A DNA stretch of 64,000 nucleotides from Paeniglutamicibacter quisquiliarum (GTDB lineage: Bacteria; Actinomycetota; Actinomycetes; Actinomycetales; Micrococcaceae): contig NZ_JAHRED010000002.1 of assembly GCF_019084045.1 (NCBI RefSeq), positions 372,001 through 436,000 on the forward strand. The letters run 5' to 3'. Positions 7,821 to 16,005 of the stretch are shown one piece after another. The position numbers were made by a program, and so were the translations under genes. Position 1 is the first letter of the stretch. The number at the start of each line of letters is the position of its first letter. Under the pieces are notes generated by a model. It had not been told where the DNA came from. It saw only the letters and a list, made by a program, of their open reading frames with translations, and did no database searches.

Positions 7821-7835
7821 GTTACTTTTCATAAC
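7821..7835. promoter_or_regulatory. Candidate HxlR operator between the divergent genes
   Basis: GTTAC, then TTTTC, then ATAAC forms an imperfect inverted repeat in the 81-base divergent region; GGTTAC at 7801 may be another half site. HxlR-family repressors usually bind GTAC/GTTAC-type dyads in this position. Confidence 0.45.
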
Positions 7836-7853
7836 CATAGGCGGGAATGTTTC

Positions 7854-8660
7854 ATGATCTTAGTTACCGGGGCCTCAGGCCAGCTGAGCAGTGCCATTGT
7901 TGAATCCCTGAAAGCAGCCAATGTGCCGGTGACTCGCGCCACACGCAGCCCTGTTGTAGGCGGTAGTGATCGGCTGGTCGATTTTGACGATCCCGGCACC
8001 CTGGACTTCGCCGGCATCGACACGCTGGTGTTGGTGTCTGCCGGCTACGCCGAGGATGACGTGGTGATTGCCCGCCACGAACGTGTTGTGGCCGCTGCGG
8101 AGCGGGACGGAGTGCAGCACCTCATTTACACGAGCGTGGCCACGGAGGGTGACCACCTGGGCTTTGCGCTGGCACATCGTTGGACCGAGCGCCGCATCCA
8201 GGGCAGTGAAATGCGCTGGACGATCCTGCGAAATGGGATCTACGCCGAACTCCTTGGGGCGTTGATGGCACCGGACGGCGGAATCATCACGGCCCCGCTT
8301 GGCCACGGTGGTATCGCCGCCGTGGCCCGGGAGGATCTTGCTGAGGCAGCCGCCGTCGTGGCTGGCAACCCCGATGCCCACGCCGGACAGGTCTATGACT
8401 TGGTGGGCTCCCGCGCAGTCACGGCCGAGGAAATTGCCCGGCATGAGGACCTTCGCTACCAACCCGAATCCTTCGAGGCACGACGAAAAACCCTTAACAC
8501 CAGCGGACTGCTGCCGTTCCAGCCGAGCATGCTGCTCTCGATCTATTCCTCCGCCGCGAACGGGTTCCTGGCCACGACGGGCAACGATCTGGAGGGGCTT
8601 CTTGCACGGCCCCTGACGGACCCGGTCCAGGTTGCAGGAGCAATGCTTCAACAGCATTAG
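7854..8660 (+). CDS. NmrA-like NAD(P)H:quinone oxidoreductase (QorB/YtfG type)
   Basis: The 268-residue atypical short-chain dehydrogenase starts MILVTGASGQLSSAIVESL, a Rossmann fold of the TGASGQLG type, and lacks the classic YxxxK catalytic pair, as in NmrA/QorB proteins. Length matches the family (about 280). ATG 7854 follows GGCGGGA; the long in-frame extension upstream runs through the operator and is rejected. Divergent pairing with an HxlR regulator points to two-electron reduction of quinones or related electrophiles in the cytoplasm. Exact substrate is not visible. A hairpin follows the stop codon. Confidence 0.85.
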   Translation: MILVTGASGQLSSAIVESLKAANVPVTRATRSPVVGGSDRLVDFDDPGTLDFAGIDTLVLVSAGYAEDDVVIARHERVVAAAERDGVQHLIYTSVATEGDHLGFALAHRWTERRIQGSEMRWTILRNGIYAELLGALMAPDGGIITAPLGHGGIAAVAREDLAEAAAVVAGNPDAHAGQVYDLVGSRAVTAEEIARHEDLRYQPESFEARRKTLNTSGLLPFQPSMLLSIYSSAANGFLATTGNDLEGLLARPLTDPVQVAGAMLQQH

Positions 8661-8713
8661 GAACAGACGGGAAGACTCTCCCAATACAGCGAACTATTGA
8701 GAGAGTCTTGTTC
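8661..8713 (+). terminator. Hairpin terminator after the oxidoreductase gene
   Basis: AAGACTCTC (8672..8680) pairs exactly with GAGAGTCTT (8701..8709), and GAACA/TGTTC can extend the base. The loop is long and the following T run is weak. Confidence 0.5.
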
Positions 8714-8784
8714 GTTGGGGGAACGCTCACCGGACCGCCTCGCCCAGCATGCTTCCGAGGAAACAAGACATAGACTGAGCCACT

Positions 8785-9348
8785 ATGAAAGAGATCGACG
8801 ATGAAGTTACTTACCTCCGGTTCGAGCATGTTGCCCCGGACGAAGTTTGGGCCGAGGTCGCGAGTCTCTTCGTCTTGAGTTTCGCAGCCCCTCCCTACAA
8901 CGAACCACCAGACGAACTACAAAGCATCGATCAATGGGGCCCCGACAAACTTGCTAGCCCTGGTGGGCGACTTGTTGCGGCTAGACACAATGGACATCTG
9001 GTCGGCTTTGCGTTATCTCAGAGGCTTGACCAAGACAATGCCTGGCTGCGACGACTAGACACGATGCTGCCAGCGATAGACGCGGGAATTTCGCCTTCGA
9101 GAACCGTTATTGTCCAGGAACTAGCTGTTGACGAGAACTTTCGAGGTCGAGGGATAGCCAAACAGTGCATCCGTGAACTCCTCTCGAGCCGAATCGAACA
9201 GGATGCTGTCTTAGGTGTTTTCGGCCAGGCATCCCAGGTCCGAGAGATTTATAGACACTGGGGTTTTGCGGAGCTCGGCACCTCTCCCATTTACGGCGGA
9301 GCCGTGACCCTACATACCTTGCATCACAAACTTCCATGGACGGCCTAG
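8785..9348 (+). CDS. GNAT-family N-acetyltransferase
   Basis: The 187-residue protein has the acetyl-CoA site VQELAVDENFRGRGIAKQCI (motif A, RGRGIA loop) and, in the C-terminal third, the usual YRHWGF turn. Substrate cannot be read from the sequence; relatives acetylate small amines or antibiotics. The coding DNA is clearly more AT-rich than the core genes further right, which supports recent transfer with the mer block. Its stop codon is nine bases before the right copy of the direct repeat, so it is the last gene inside the repeat-bounded block. Confidence 0.8.
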   Translation: MKEIDDEVTYLRFEHVAPDEVWAEVASLFVLSFAAPPYNEPPDELQSIDQWGPDKLASPGGRLVAARHNGHLVGFALSQRLDQDNAWLRRLDTMLPAIDAGISPSRTVIVQELAVDENFRGRGIAKQCIRELLSSRIEQDAVLGVFGQASQVREIYRHWGFAELGTSPIYGGAVTLHTLHHKLPWTA

Positions 9349-9357
9349 TCATCCAAG

Positions 9358-9385
9358 CGTGTGGCTTTCAACGCTAAATGTCGTA
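9358..9385 (+). repeat. Right copy of the 28-bp direct repeat
   Basis: CGTGTGG, C, then TTTCAACGCTAAATGTCGTA matches 3227..3254 at 27 of 28 positions in direct orientation. The two copies bound 6.1 kb with merR, merA, the resolvase, the lipoprotein gene, the HxlR pair and the GNAT gene. Confidence 0.85.
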
Positions 9386-10933
9386 ACTCCAAACGCATTG
9401 GCTCTCGGTTCACACTGTTTCGCAAAGGGAACAAGGCCGAGTTTTGCTTTGTAACCGAATCCGTCGCATCGTCCCGCAAGGGGTCTGTCCGGATAAGGCT
9501 TCTGTAGCGTTCCGCAAGGGGGTGGGCTACCGGAACGCACTCATGGCTGACTTGGATTTTAGAAGTTTCTTAGATTCACAGGAAAGTCGACCGTCCCGTA
9601 ACCCCCGTCCGGTGAAATGTCCGGTGAGCGGGCGCTAAACGGGGCACGAAATGCAGACGGTTCTAGCTTTTCGGCGGAGCATCGATCCACGTGGTTTGGT
9701 CGGAAGAATTGTGTTGGATCCGGGGCTTCGTGAAACCCGACCCTGTTCCATTCAGTGCCAAGGTGGGTGGAAGCCGCCTTGCGATTTTCAGCCACCGGTG
9801 ATTTCGGGGCCAACCCGCCCCAGGGAAGAATTCCAAAGCAGCCGAGTATGCGACACGCATGCTAATACGGTGATGCGATCGCGGCTGTGAGACAAACCCA
9901 TTGACGGATACGGTGCCGCGGCCACGAGCGCTTGGCCGCTCGCCTGCTGGGGGAGTGCTGCAGCCAGATCGACAAATGCGCCCGCGACTGAGCGGTGGTT
10001 CAGGAAATATTCATGCCACCTTCAATTGCTGAGATTGGCGGCTTCGAAGACCATATGAAGCTTCCTGTGTCCACGACGGGTGATGACGCTGGTGTGGTGG
10101 CACCAGGTAATGCCGATTTCCGAACAGTCACGACCTCGCTGAAGTGGTTGGTTTTCCGGTTTTGGCTTAAATGATCCAGATCACATCCATGGGCCATCGT
10201 GCCATGGGGCAGGTCGGGATCTGGATCCTATCCGAGGGCTGGCCGTCAAGTGGAGAGCGATCAGTTGACATGAATCTCGGGCCGCGATGTGGAGTCAACA
10301 CGGTCAGTCGCGCATCAGCTCGATGAACTATTCCGTCTTCTTTACGGCTTGTAGTTGTCGAGCCAGTACAGGTTGACGACGAGGGGGCGGGGGAGGGGCC
10401 CGACTCTATGACAGCCACAGCCACAGCAGCCAGATTCGCAGATTGTTGCGTGGTGGAAAATACTTTCTGGTAGTGATCGTCGATGTTGTTGTCGGGACGA
10501 ACGTTAACCGCGATGCAGGGGCTGCCGGCGGATTTCGTGAGGTTGACGGGAACGTAGAAAGAGGGTTCCTTTGATTTTGGAATCGTGTTGGAGCGGTTGC
10601 GAGAAAGAAGCCGACTACTTCCCGACGGTGGTCGAAGATGAGGAGTCGCTCGCGTTTGCGCCGCGATTGCCATCCGGCGTCGCCCAAGTTGGTCGCTCAC
10701 CGCAGCGGTTCCTTCTGAACAGACATGACGTGAGCTGGTCGTAACTGAAAACGGCCAGGTTGTTGTCAACGCTTGAAGTGTGGGCGTATCCGAGCCGTAT
10801 TTGCTCGCAGCCACACAGTGTGCGCTGGTGCCAGGCTCCCAATTTTGCCGTGGGATGTGTTCAGCGTAGATGAGCCGGGATGAATCGGCACTGCTGTGAG
10901 TTGCACCGGTCCGAGAGGGGCTCTCGAAACACT
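9386..10933. other. Gene-poor, AT-richer stretch left of dif
   Basis: Open frames here (for example 9559..9813, 10167..10814 and 10000..10197, all minus) have no recognisable family, poor codon use and no ribosome sites. The stretch looks like decayed or non-coding DNA of an accessory region. Short similar strings CCCGCAAGGGG (about 9474) and CCGCAAGGGGG (about 9513) occur but form no array. Confidence 0.5.
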
Positions 10934-10961
10934 AGTTGACATAATGTAGATTATCGGCGGT
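10934..10961 (-). other. dif: dif site, XerC/XerD chromosome dimer resolution
   Basis: Read on the minus strand: XerC arm ACCGCCGATAA, central TCTACA, XerD arm TTATGTCAACT. The arms are partly inverted (GATAA/TTATG), with the usual 11-6-11 layout. By my count it matches the Escherichia coli dif at 19 of 28 positions, best in the XerD arm. It closely fits the actinobacterial form with GCCGATAAT and ACATTATGTCAA. No gene overlaps it. The site marks where XerCD resolves chromosome dimers and implies that the terminus is here, unless the copy belongs to a dif-using mobile element. Confidence 0.85.
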
Positions 10962-11295
10962 TTATCCATAGTCGGGGAAGTGGCGAAATCTCGGGTTTTC
11001 CTGACCATCTGATGTTGCCCACAAGCATGCATGCGCACGCCCGAATTGGCCTGCGGCTACACCCGCGGTCGCCTGGCTGTCGGCTCGTCTCGGCGCGGCC
11101 TGGCGACTCGGGCTTCCGCGACGCAGGCGCCGCCGCGGAGTTCCCGAAAAATACCGGAGTAACCCTGAGGTATCTACACGTTTTCCCACAGCGGCCGATC
11201 TCCCGACGGCTTTGGCTCAGGATAATAAACACTTGACATAACTACCCGGCGGCACGTTTTGGCACTTGCATAGTTATTCAGGGAAACTCGATGGT
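10962..11295. other. Region between dif and zapE
   Basis: No coding frame is supported. A TTGACA at 11233..11238 may be the -35 of the zapE promoter, but no good -10 stands 17 bases away; GATAAT at 11221 and TAGTTA at 11271 are other candidates. ACTTGACATAA (11231..11241) resembles a single XerD arm. Confidence 0.4.
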
Positions 11296-12504
11296 ATGCC
11301 ATACCCAAAGTCGCCAACCCGGCGTTCAAGCCTGCGCGGCGCAGCCCTTCACATGCGTGACGCCATGCAGCACGCCGTCGGCGCACGCGCGACCAGCGAG
11401 CACCTGGAACTCGATGCCATGCAGCTCGAGACCATCGACCTGCTGACCAGCAGTGCCGGTGCTCACCTGGCTCCCCTGCACCGCTCCCCCGGGAAAAACC
11501 ACGTCTACCTCTGGGGGCCGCCGGGCCGCGGCAAGACCTGGCTGCTGGGAGCCTTCTTTGATGCGCTTCCCACCGAGCGCAAGCTGCGGGTCCATTTCCA
11601 CGATTTCTTCCGAGACCTGCACGCCACGGCCCACAAGGCCACCACCCTTGCCCTGGCGCAAATCGGCGAACCCGATTCCGTCGGGGAATCTCGCGGCCGC
11701 GCCGATCGCGTGGAGGCCCGCACCAGTGCCATCGAGGAATCGATCGAAACGATGCTCGGAGAAGTGCAGGTGCTGTGTTTCGACGAATTCCACTGCAATG
11801 ATCCCGGCGACGCCATGTTGTTGGCGCGAACCGTCAAATACGTCATGGACCGCGGAATCTTGCTGGTTACCACCTCAAACTACCCGCCCGAGGAACTGCT
11901 GTCGGACGAGTATTATCACCACCTGGTCCTGCCGACGATCACCACCATCCGAGAGCAGATGACCGTGCATGAGCTCGATGCAAACCGCGACTACAGGACC
12001 ATCGAACGCCAGGAGGGCGGGCGCTCAGGCTTCAGCAGCGGAACGCTGCTGCGCTCACCGGGCTCCGTCCAGCTGCTTCGTCTGGGGCTGACGGAGCCGC
12101 GCTCCTGCGACGCCGTGCGGCTGAGGCCGACCAGCCAGGAGATCCAGGCCCTGCGCATCTCCGGCCGGCAGATCTGGTTCGGCTTCGCGGACCTTTGCGA
12201 ATCCCTGACCTCCACCCTGGACTACCTGGTGCTGGTGCGCGAGTACGACCACTGGATCATTTCCGGCGTCCCAGGTTCCGGGCGGATGTCCCCCTTCGGA
12301 TTGCGCCGCCTGGCCAACGTCATCGATGTGCTCTACGACCACCAGATCCGCCTGGACCTGTTCGTCGAAGAGGGCTTCACCGATTCCTTCGGCCACCTGC
12401 CCGAACTCGAGGCAGCACGGCTGCGCAGCCGGATCAATGCCCTGGACTCCGGCACCGGAGAATCCGCGGGACGAACCACGTACCTGGAAGGTGCAAACGC
12501 ATGA
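11296..12504 (+). CDS. zapE: ZapE/AFG1-like cell-division ATPase
   Basis: The 402-residue protein has the Walker A site GPPGRGKTW near residue 75, Walker B VLCFDEFHCNDP, and the sensor region LLVTTSNYPPEELL that mark the AFG1/ZapE AAA+ family. In Escherichia coli ZapE acts on the FtsZ ring; the mitochondrial homologue is linked to protein quality control. ATG 11296 was taken over TTG 11266, whose added residues look non-conserved. The stop overlaps the deformylase start (ATGA), so the two are translationally coupled. It is the first core gene to the right of dif. Confidence 0.87.
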   Translation: MPYPKSPTRRSSLRGAALHMRDAMQHAVGARATSEHLELDAMQLETIDLLTSSAGAHLAPLHRSPGKNHVYLWGPPGRGKTWLLGAFFDALPTERKLRVHFHDFFRDLHATAHKATTLALAQIGEPDSVGESRGRADRVEARTSAIEESIETMLGEVQVLCFDEFHCNDPGDAMLLARTVKYVMDRGILLVTTSNYPPEELLSDEYYHHLVLPTITTIREQMTVHELDANRDYRTIERQEGGRSGFSSGTLLRSPGSVQLLRLGLTEPRSCDAVRLRPTSQEIQALRISGRQIWFGFADLCESLTSTLDYLVLVREYDHWIISGVPGSGRMSPFGLRRLANVIDVLYDHQIRLDLFVEEGFTDSFGHLPELEAARLRSRINALDSGTGESAGRTTYLEGANA

Positions 12505-13166
12505 GCCCGCACGACGAATCGACATTTCCCGGTGCCTGGTCCCCCGAAACGATCCGGACCGAGGTGGACCGGATCGTCAGCGTGCACGAGTCTGGAGAGC
12601 TGCCCTCCATCGTGCAGCTGGGACACCCGGTGTTGCGCATGCCGGCTGCCGAGTTCACCGACCAGCTGGATCCCGCGGCGCTGCGCGCCTTCCTGGACAC
12701 CATGCGCGCCGTGATGATCGATGCCCCGGGCGTCGGCCTCGCGGCCCCGCAGCTGGGCATCCCCCTGCGCATCGCCGTGCTGCAGGACCTCTACGAAACC
12801 GTCCCGGAGATCGCCGCAGCGCGCGAACGCGAGCCGCTGGAATACCTGGAAATCATCAACCCCCGATATCGTCCCGTCGGCGATCGGATGGCTAGCTTCT
12901 ATGAGGGCTGCCTGTCGTTCAACGGCTACCAGGGGGTGGTGGAGCGTCCCGCCGACATCGCCACCTCCTTCCGTGACGCCCACGGCGCGACCGTCGAACG
13001 CCACTTCTCCGGGTGGCAGGCCCGGATCTTCCAGCACGAGACCGACCACCTTGACGGCATCGTGTACATCGACAAGGCACTGACCCGGTCGTTGTGCGCC
13101 AACCACGAATACCCTCGCTGGGCCAACCCGGGGATCGCCGGCGCCCGGGCGGGTCTCGGGTTCTAG
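12501..13166 (+). CDS. def: Peptide deformylase
   Basis: The 221-residue metalloenzyme removes the formyl group from nascent N-termini. All three signature motifs are present: GVGLAAPQLG, EGCLSF and HETDHLDG, which supply the metal ligands (Cys and two His) and the catalytic Glu. The N-terminal extension of about 60 residues before the core is longer than in minimal bacterial enzymes and is common in actinobacterial paralogues. Start ATG 12501 overlaps the zapE stop by four bases. A large stem-loop follows the stop. Confidence 0.92.
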   Translation: MSPHDESTFPGAWSPETIRTEVDRIVSVHESGELPSIVQLGHPVLRMPAAEFTDQLDPAALRAFLDTMRAVMIDAPGVGLAAPQLGIPLRIAVLQDLYETVPEIAAAREREPLEYLEIINPRYRPVGDRMASFYEGCLSFNGYQGVVERPADIATSFRDAHGATVERHFSGWQARIFQHETDHLDGIVYIDKALTRSLCANHEYPRWANPGIAGARAGLGF

Positions 13167-13178
13167 GCAGGAAGCTTA

Positions 13179-13243
13179 CCCGCCACGCCCGGGCCGCAGC
13201 TCCCCCGGCCGACGCGCAATGCAGGCTCCGGCCCGGTGGCGGG
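13179..13243 (+). terminator. Terminator-like stem-loop after def
   Basis: CCCGCCA and CCGGGCC on the left pair with GGCCCGG and TGGCGGG on the right, with a CGC bulge and a loop of about 34 bases. Confidence 0.5.
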
Positions 13244-13344
13244 GATCGCAGGCATGGCAGGGCAGGACCCCGGCGCCGCTACAGTGGTCAGCAGGCCACG
13301 GCACACCGCCACCCACCGCAGCAACGACACCATTGGAGCAGTAC

Positions 13345-14205
13345 ATGAATCCGGACGACGGCCTTCGCTGTCCCGTATGCCGGCTGGCGTTGCACCTGCA
13401 GGCCCAGCCGGGCAGGCCATCGCGGCTGGGCTGCGATGCCGGGCACGCCTTTGACGCCGCGAAGCAAGGCTACTTCAACCTGCTCGCGGGCAAAGGAACA
13501 AACTTCCGGGAAGACGGTGCCCAGATGGTTGCGGCCCGGGCCGCCTTCCTGGACGCCGGACACTACGAGTCACTGGCCGAGGCCCTGGGCCACCGGGCCC
13601 GCGCGGCCTTGCGCGGAAACGAAGACCCGCGGATTCTCGATGCCGGTGCCGGGACCGGCTACTACCTCAACCAGGTACTGCAGGCCCTGCCCGAGTACGC
13701 CGCGGCCAGCGCCGTCGCCCTGGACATTTCCCGGTATGCCATGCGACGAGCGGCAAAGGTCCCCCGGACCCTGGCGCTGGTATGGGACCTGTGGCGCGAG
13801 CTCCCCCTGGAAGACGAATCGTTTGACGTGCTGCTGAACATCTTCTCCCCGCACAACGGCTCCGAATTTTCCCGCGTGCTGCGCCCGGGCGGCACGGCGC
13901 TGGTCGTGACCCCGCTGCCCGGGCACCTGGCCGAGGGCGCCGAGCTATTGGGGCTGCTGGCCATCGCCCCGGACAAGGCGGCCGGTGTCGTGGCCTCCAT
14001 GGGCGACGGCTTCACGCTCAGCGCCACCGAGGAGGTGCGGATACCGTTGGTGCTTGATGCGGCCGCGGCCTTCGAATTGGCGATGATGGGCCCGGCCGGC
14101 CACCACCTGGATCCCGGGGAGCTGCGCGGCCGGCTGGCCGCAGCGGGAGGCACCATGCTTATCACCGCGGCATTCCGCATCCAGGAATTCCGCCGGAACC
14201 GGTAG
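13345..14205 (+). CDS. RlmA-type 23S rRNA (guanine-N1) methyltransferase
   Basis: The 286-residue protein begins with a zinc ribbon (CPVCRLAL..GCDAGHAF), followed by the family string QGYFNLL near residue 46 and a Rossmann methyltransferase domain with the SAM motif ILDAGAGTGYYL. The RlmA family methylates G745 or G748 in helix 35 of 23S rRNA; the actinobacterial RlmA(II)/TlrB branch gives tylosin resistance. The sequence does not decide which base is modified. ATG 13345 follows GGAG. Confidence 0.82.
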   Translation: MNPDDGLRCPVCRLALHLQAQPGRPSRLGCDAGHAFDAAKQGYFNLLAGKGTNFREDGAQMVAARAAFLDAGHYESLAEALGHRARAALRGNEDPRILDAGAGTGYYLNQVLQALPEYAAASAVALDISRYAMRRAAKVPRTLALVWDLWRELPLEDESFDVLLNIFSPHNGSEFSRVLRPGGTALVVTPLPGHLAEGAELLGLLAIAPDKAAGVVASMGDGFTLSATEEVRIPLVLDAAAAFELAMMGPAGHHLDPGELRGRLAAAGGTMLITAAFRIQEFRRNR

Positions 14206-14365
14206 CCCGCGCAAGGGCCGCGGGCATGCGGGCCGGCATCGCAATGATGAGTGTCCGGCGAGTGAACATCCTCCCTTGTGCTGATTCAATTTGGCCCCCC
14301 GATCAGGCAAAATGGAAGCTACGAGGTTGGTTTGCATCCAACGCATCCGGACTTGAGGGGTAAAC

Positions 14366-14833
14366 ATGTATGTGTGGCTTTTAGACAATGCTTGGGTGGT
14401 CTGGCTCGCGCTCTTCCTCTTGTTGGCCATCATCGAAATGATCTCCCTTGACCTGTACTTCATCATGCTGGGCGTCGGCGCCCTCGGTGGCGTGGGGGTC
14501 GCCCTGCTGGGCGGCGAATTCTGGTTGCAGGTCGTGGTCTTCTCCGTCGTCTCCCTGCTCATGATCATGTTGGTCCGACCCATCGCACTGCAGCACCTGC
14601 GCAAGGACCCGGAGGCGTTGCGTACCAATGTCGATCGGCTCATTGGCGAAGACGCGCTGGTGCTGGAACCCACTTCCAGGATGAACGGGCGGGCCAAGAT
14701 CGGTGGGGAAACCTGGTCGGCGCGCACCGAGGACGAGGTGGCCCTCCAGCCGGGGACCTACGGTTCCGTGGTCCGCATTGACGGGGCGACCGCCTACATC
14801 ACGTTGCGTACCAAGATGCTGGGCCTGGACTAA
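14366..14833 (+). CDS. NfeD-family membrane protein
   Basis: The 155-residue protein has a short lead, three membrane segments (about 10-75) and a C-terminal OB-fold (about 95-150; GRAKIGGETWSART, then GTYGSVVRIDGATAYITL). Short NfeD proteins pair with SPFH/stomatin proteins, and one follows 59 bases downstream on the same strand. The pair is thought to organise membrane microdomains and quality control. Start ATG 14366 has GAGGGG upstream. Confidence 0.85.
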   Translation: MYVWLLDNAWVVWLALFLLLAIIEMISLDLYFIMLGVGALGGVGVALLGGEFWLQVVVFSVVSLLMIMLVRPIALQHLRKDPEALRTNVDRLIGEDALVLEPTSRMNGRAKIGGETWSARTEDEVALQPGTYGSVVRIDGATAYITLRTKMLGLD

Positions 14834-14892
14834 GGACCTAAGGAAAGTTTTTCGGTGCTCCGGACGGGGCGCCCCAACGAAAGAGAGAAGAG

Positions 14893-15825
14893 ATGCAAAC
14901 ATCGGGTCTTGGCCTTACGGTCGTCCTGGTAGTACTGGCAATCTTCGTGATCATCGTGCTCTTGCGCTCCGTGCGCATCGTGCCGCAGGCGCGGGCCGGA
15001 ATCGTGGAGCGGCTGGGCAAGTACCACCGCACCCTGCTTCCCGGGCTGACGATCTTGATCCCGTTTGTCGATCGCTTGCTCCCCATGCTGGACCTCCGCG
15101 AACAGGTTGTGAGCTTCCCGCCGCAGCCGGTGATCACCGAGGACAACCTGGTGGTCTCCATCGACACCGTGGTGTACTTCCAGATCACCGAGCCGCGTGC
15201 GGCCACCTATGAAATCGCCAACTACATCCAGGCCGTGGAGCAGCTGACCACTACCACGCTGCGTAACGTGGTCGGCGGGCTGAACCTCGAGGAGGCGCTC
15301 ACCAGCCGCGACCAGATCAACGGCCAGCTGCGCGGGGTCCTCGACGAGGCCACCGGCAAGTGGGGCATCCGTGTTTCGCGCGTGGAGCTCAAGGCCATCG
15401 ATCCGCCGCTGTCGATCCAGGATTCCATGGAGAAGCAGATGCGCGCCGAGCGTGACCGCCGTGCCGCGATCCTCACGGCCGAGGGCACCAAGCAGTCCGC
15501 CATCCTGACCGCGGAGGGCCAGCGCCAGGCCTCCATCCTGAAGGCCGAGGGCGATGCCAAGGCATCGATCCTGCGCGCCGACGGCGAGGCACAGGCCATC
15601 CAGAAGGTCTTCGACGCGATCCACGCCGGAAAGCCCGACCAGAAGCTGCTGGCCTACCAGTACCTCCAGACCCTGCCGAAGATTGCCGAAGGCTCCTCCA
15701 ACAAGCTGTGGATCATCCCCAGCGAGGTCGGCGAGGCGCTGAAGGGAATCGGCGGAGCGCTGGGCAACTTCACCGAGGGCGCGGGCGACGACAAGCCCGA
15801 AAGCACGAGCAGCACCCTGATGTAA
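14893..15825 (+). CDS. SPFH/band-7 (stomatin/QmcA-like) membrane protein
   Basis: The 310-residue protein has one N-terminal membrane helix (about 8-25), the SPFH domain (VPQARAGIVERLGKYHRTLLPGL onward, about 30-190), and an Ala/Glu-rich coiled coil with repeats of the type ILTAEGTKQSAILTAEG and ILKAEGDAKASIL. Such proteins form large membrane-bound cages or rafts that recruit proteases. It follows its usual NfeD partner. A Ser/Thr-rich tail ends the protein, and a perfect 11-bp stem follows. Confidence 0.88.
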   Translation: MQTSGLGLTVVLVVLAIFVIIVLLRSVRIVPQARAGIVERLGKYHRTLLPGLTILIPFVDRLLPMLDLREQVVSFPPQPVITEDNLVVSIDTVVYFQITEPRAATYEIANYIQAVEQLTTTTLRNVVGGLNLEEALTSRDQINGQLRGVLDEATGKWGIRVSRVELKAIDPPLSIQDSMEKQMRAERDRRAAILTAEGTKQSAILTAEGQRQASILKAEGDAKASILRADGEAQAIQKVFDAIHAGKPDQKLLAYQYLQTLPKIAEGSSNKLWIIPSEVGEALKGIGGALGNFTEGAGDDKPESTSSTLM

Positions 15826-15848
15826 CGACCCATCCGGGCCGGGAATCC

Positions 15849-15886
15849 TCGGGCGGGCGACCTCACAACCGAGGGCGCCCGCCCGA
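15849..15886 (+). terminator. Terminator after the SPFH gene
   Basis: TCGGGCGGGCG (15849..15859) pairs perfectly with CGCCCGCCCGA (15876..15886) just before the rbpA promoters. Confidence 0.6.
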
Positions 15887-15902
15887 AGCCGCGTCGGGGC
15901 CG

Positions 15903-15960
15903 TATAATGGATACTTCGAGACTTGCGCCCCGCGGGAATTATAAGCTGGACCGGGACGTT
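15903..15960 (+). promoter_or_regulatory. rbpA promoters: housekeeping -10 and sigma-R/SigH-type promoter
   Basis: GGGAAT (15934..15939), exactly 18 bases, then GTT (15958..15960) matches the thiol-oxidative-stress consensus GGAAT-N18-GTT of actinobacterial SigR/SigH. A perfect TATAAT lies further up (15903..15908). Streptomyces rbpA is a known sigma-R target, so dual control is likely here. Confidence 0.8.
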
Positions 15961-16005
15961 TAAATCGGTAGCCGAACCCGTATGTAATCGCAGTAGGGAG
16001 ACAAT

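Noticed and set aside
7785-7853. N-terminal extension of the quinone-reductase-like protein
   Set aside because: It runs through the divergent promoter region and precedes the Rossmann motif by 23 non-conserved residues.
3227-9385. Direct repeats as att sites of an integrative element at a tRNA gene
   Set aside because: No tRNA gene or tyrosine integrase lies at either end, so the tRNA-type attachment model does not fit.
9479-9497. Possible Tn3-family terminal repeat starting GGGGTCTGTCC
   Set aside because: No inverted partner was found left of the mer block, and no transposase gene is present.
10167-10814. Minus-strand open frame of 215 codons
   Set aside because: No family resemblance, no ribosome site, biased composition and overlap with other random frames in the AT-richer gap.
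11231-11241. Second dif-like site near 11231 (ACTTGACATAA)
   Set aside because: Only one XerD-type arm is present; the central six bases and an XerC arm at the right distance are missing. TTGACA may simply be a promoter element.
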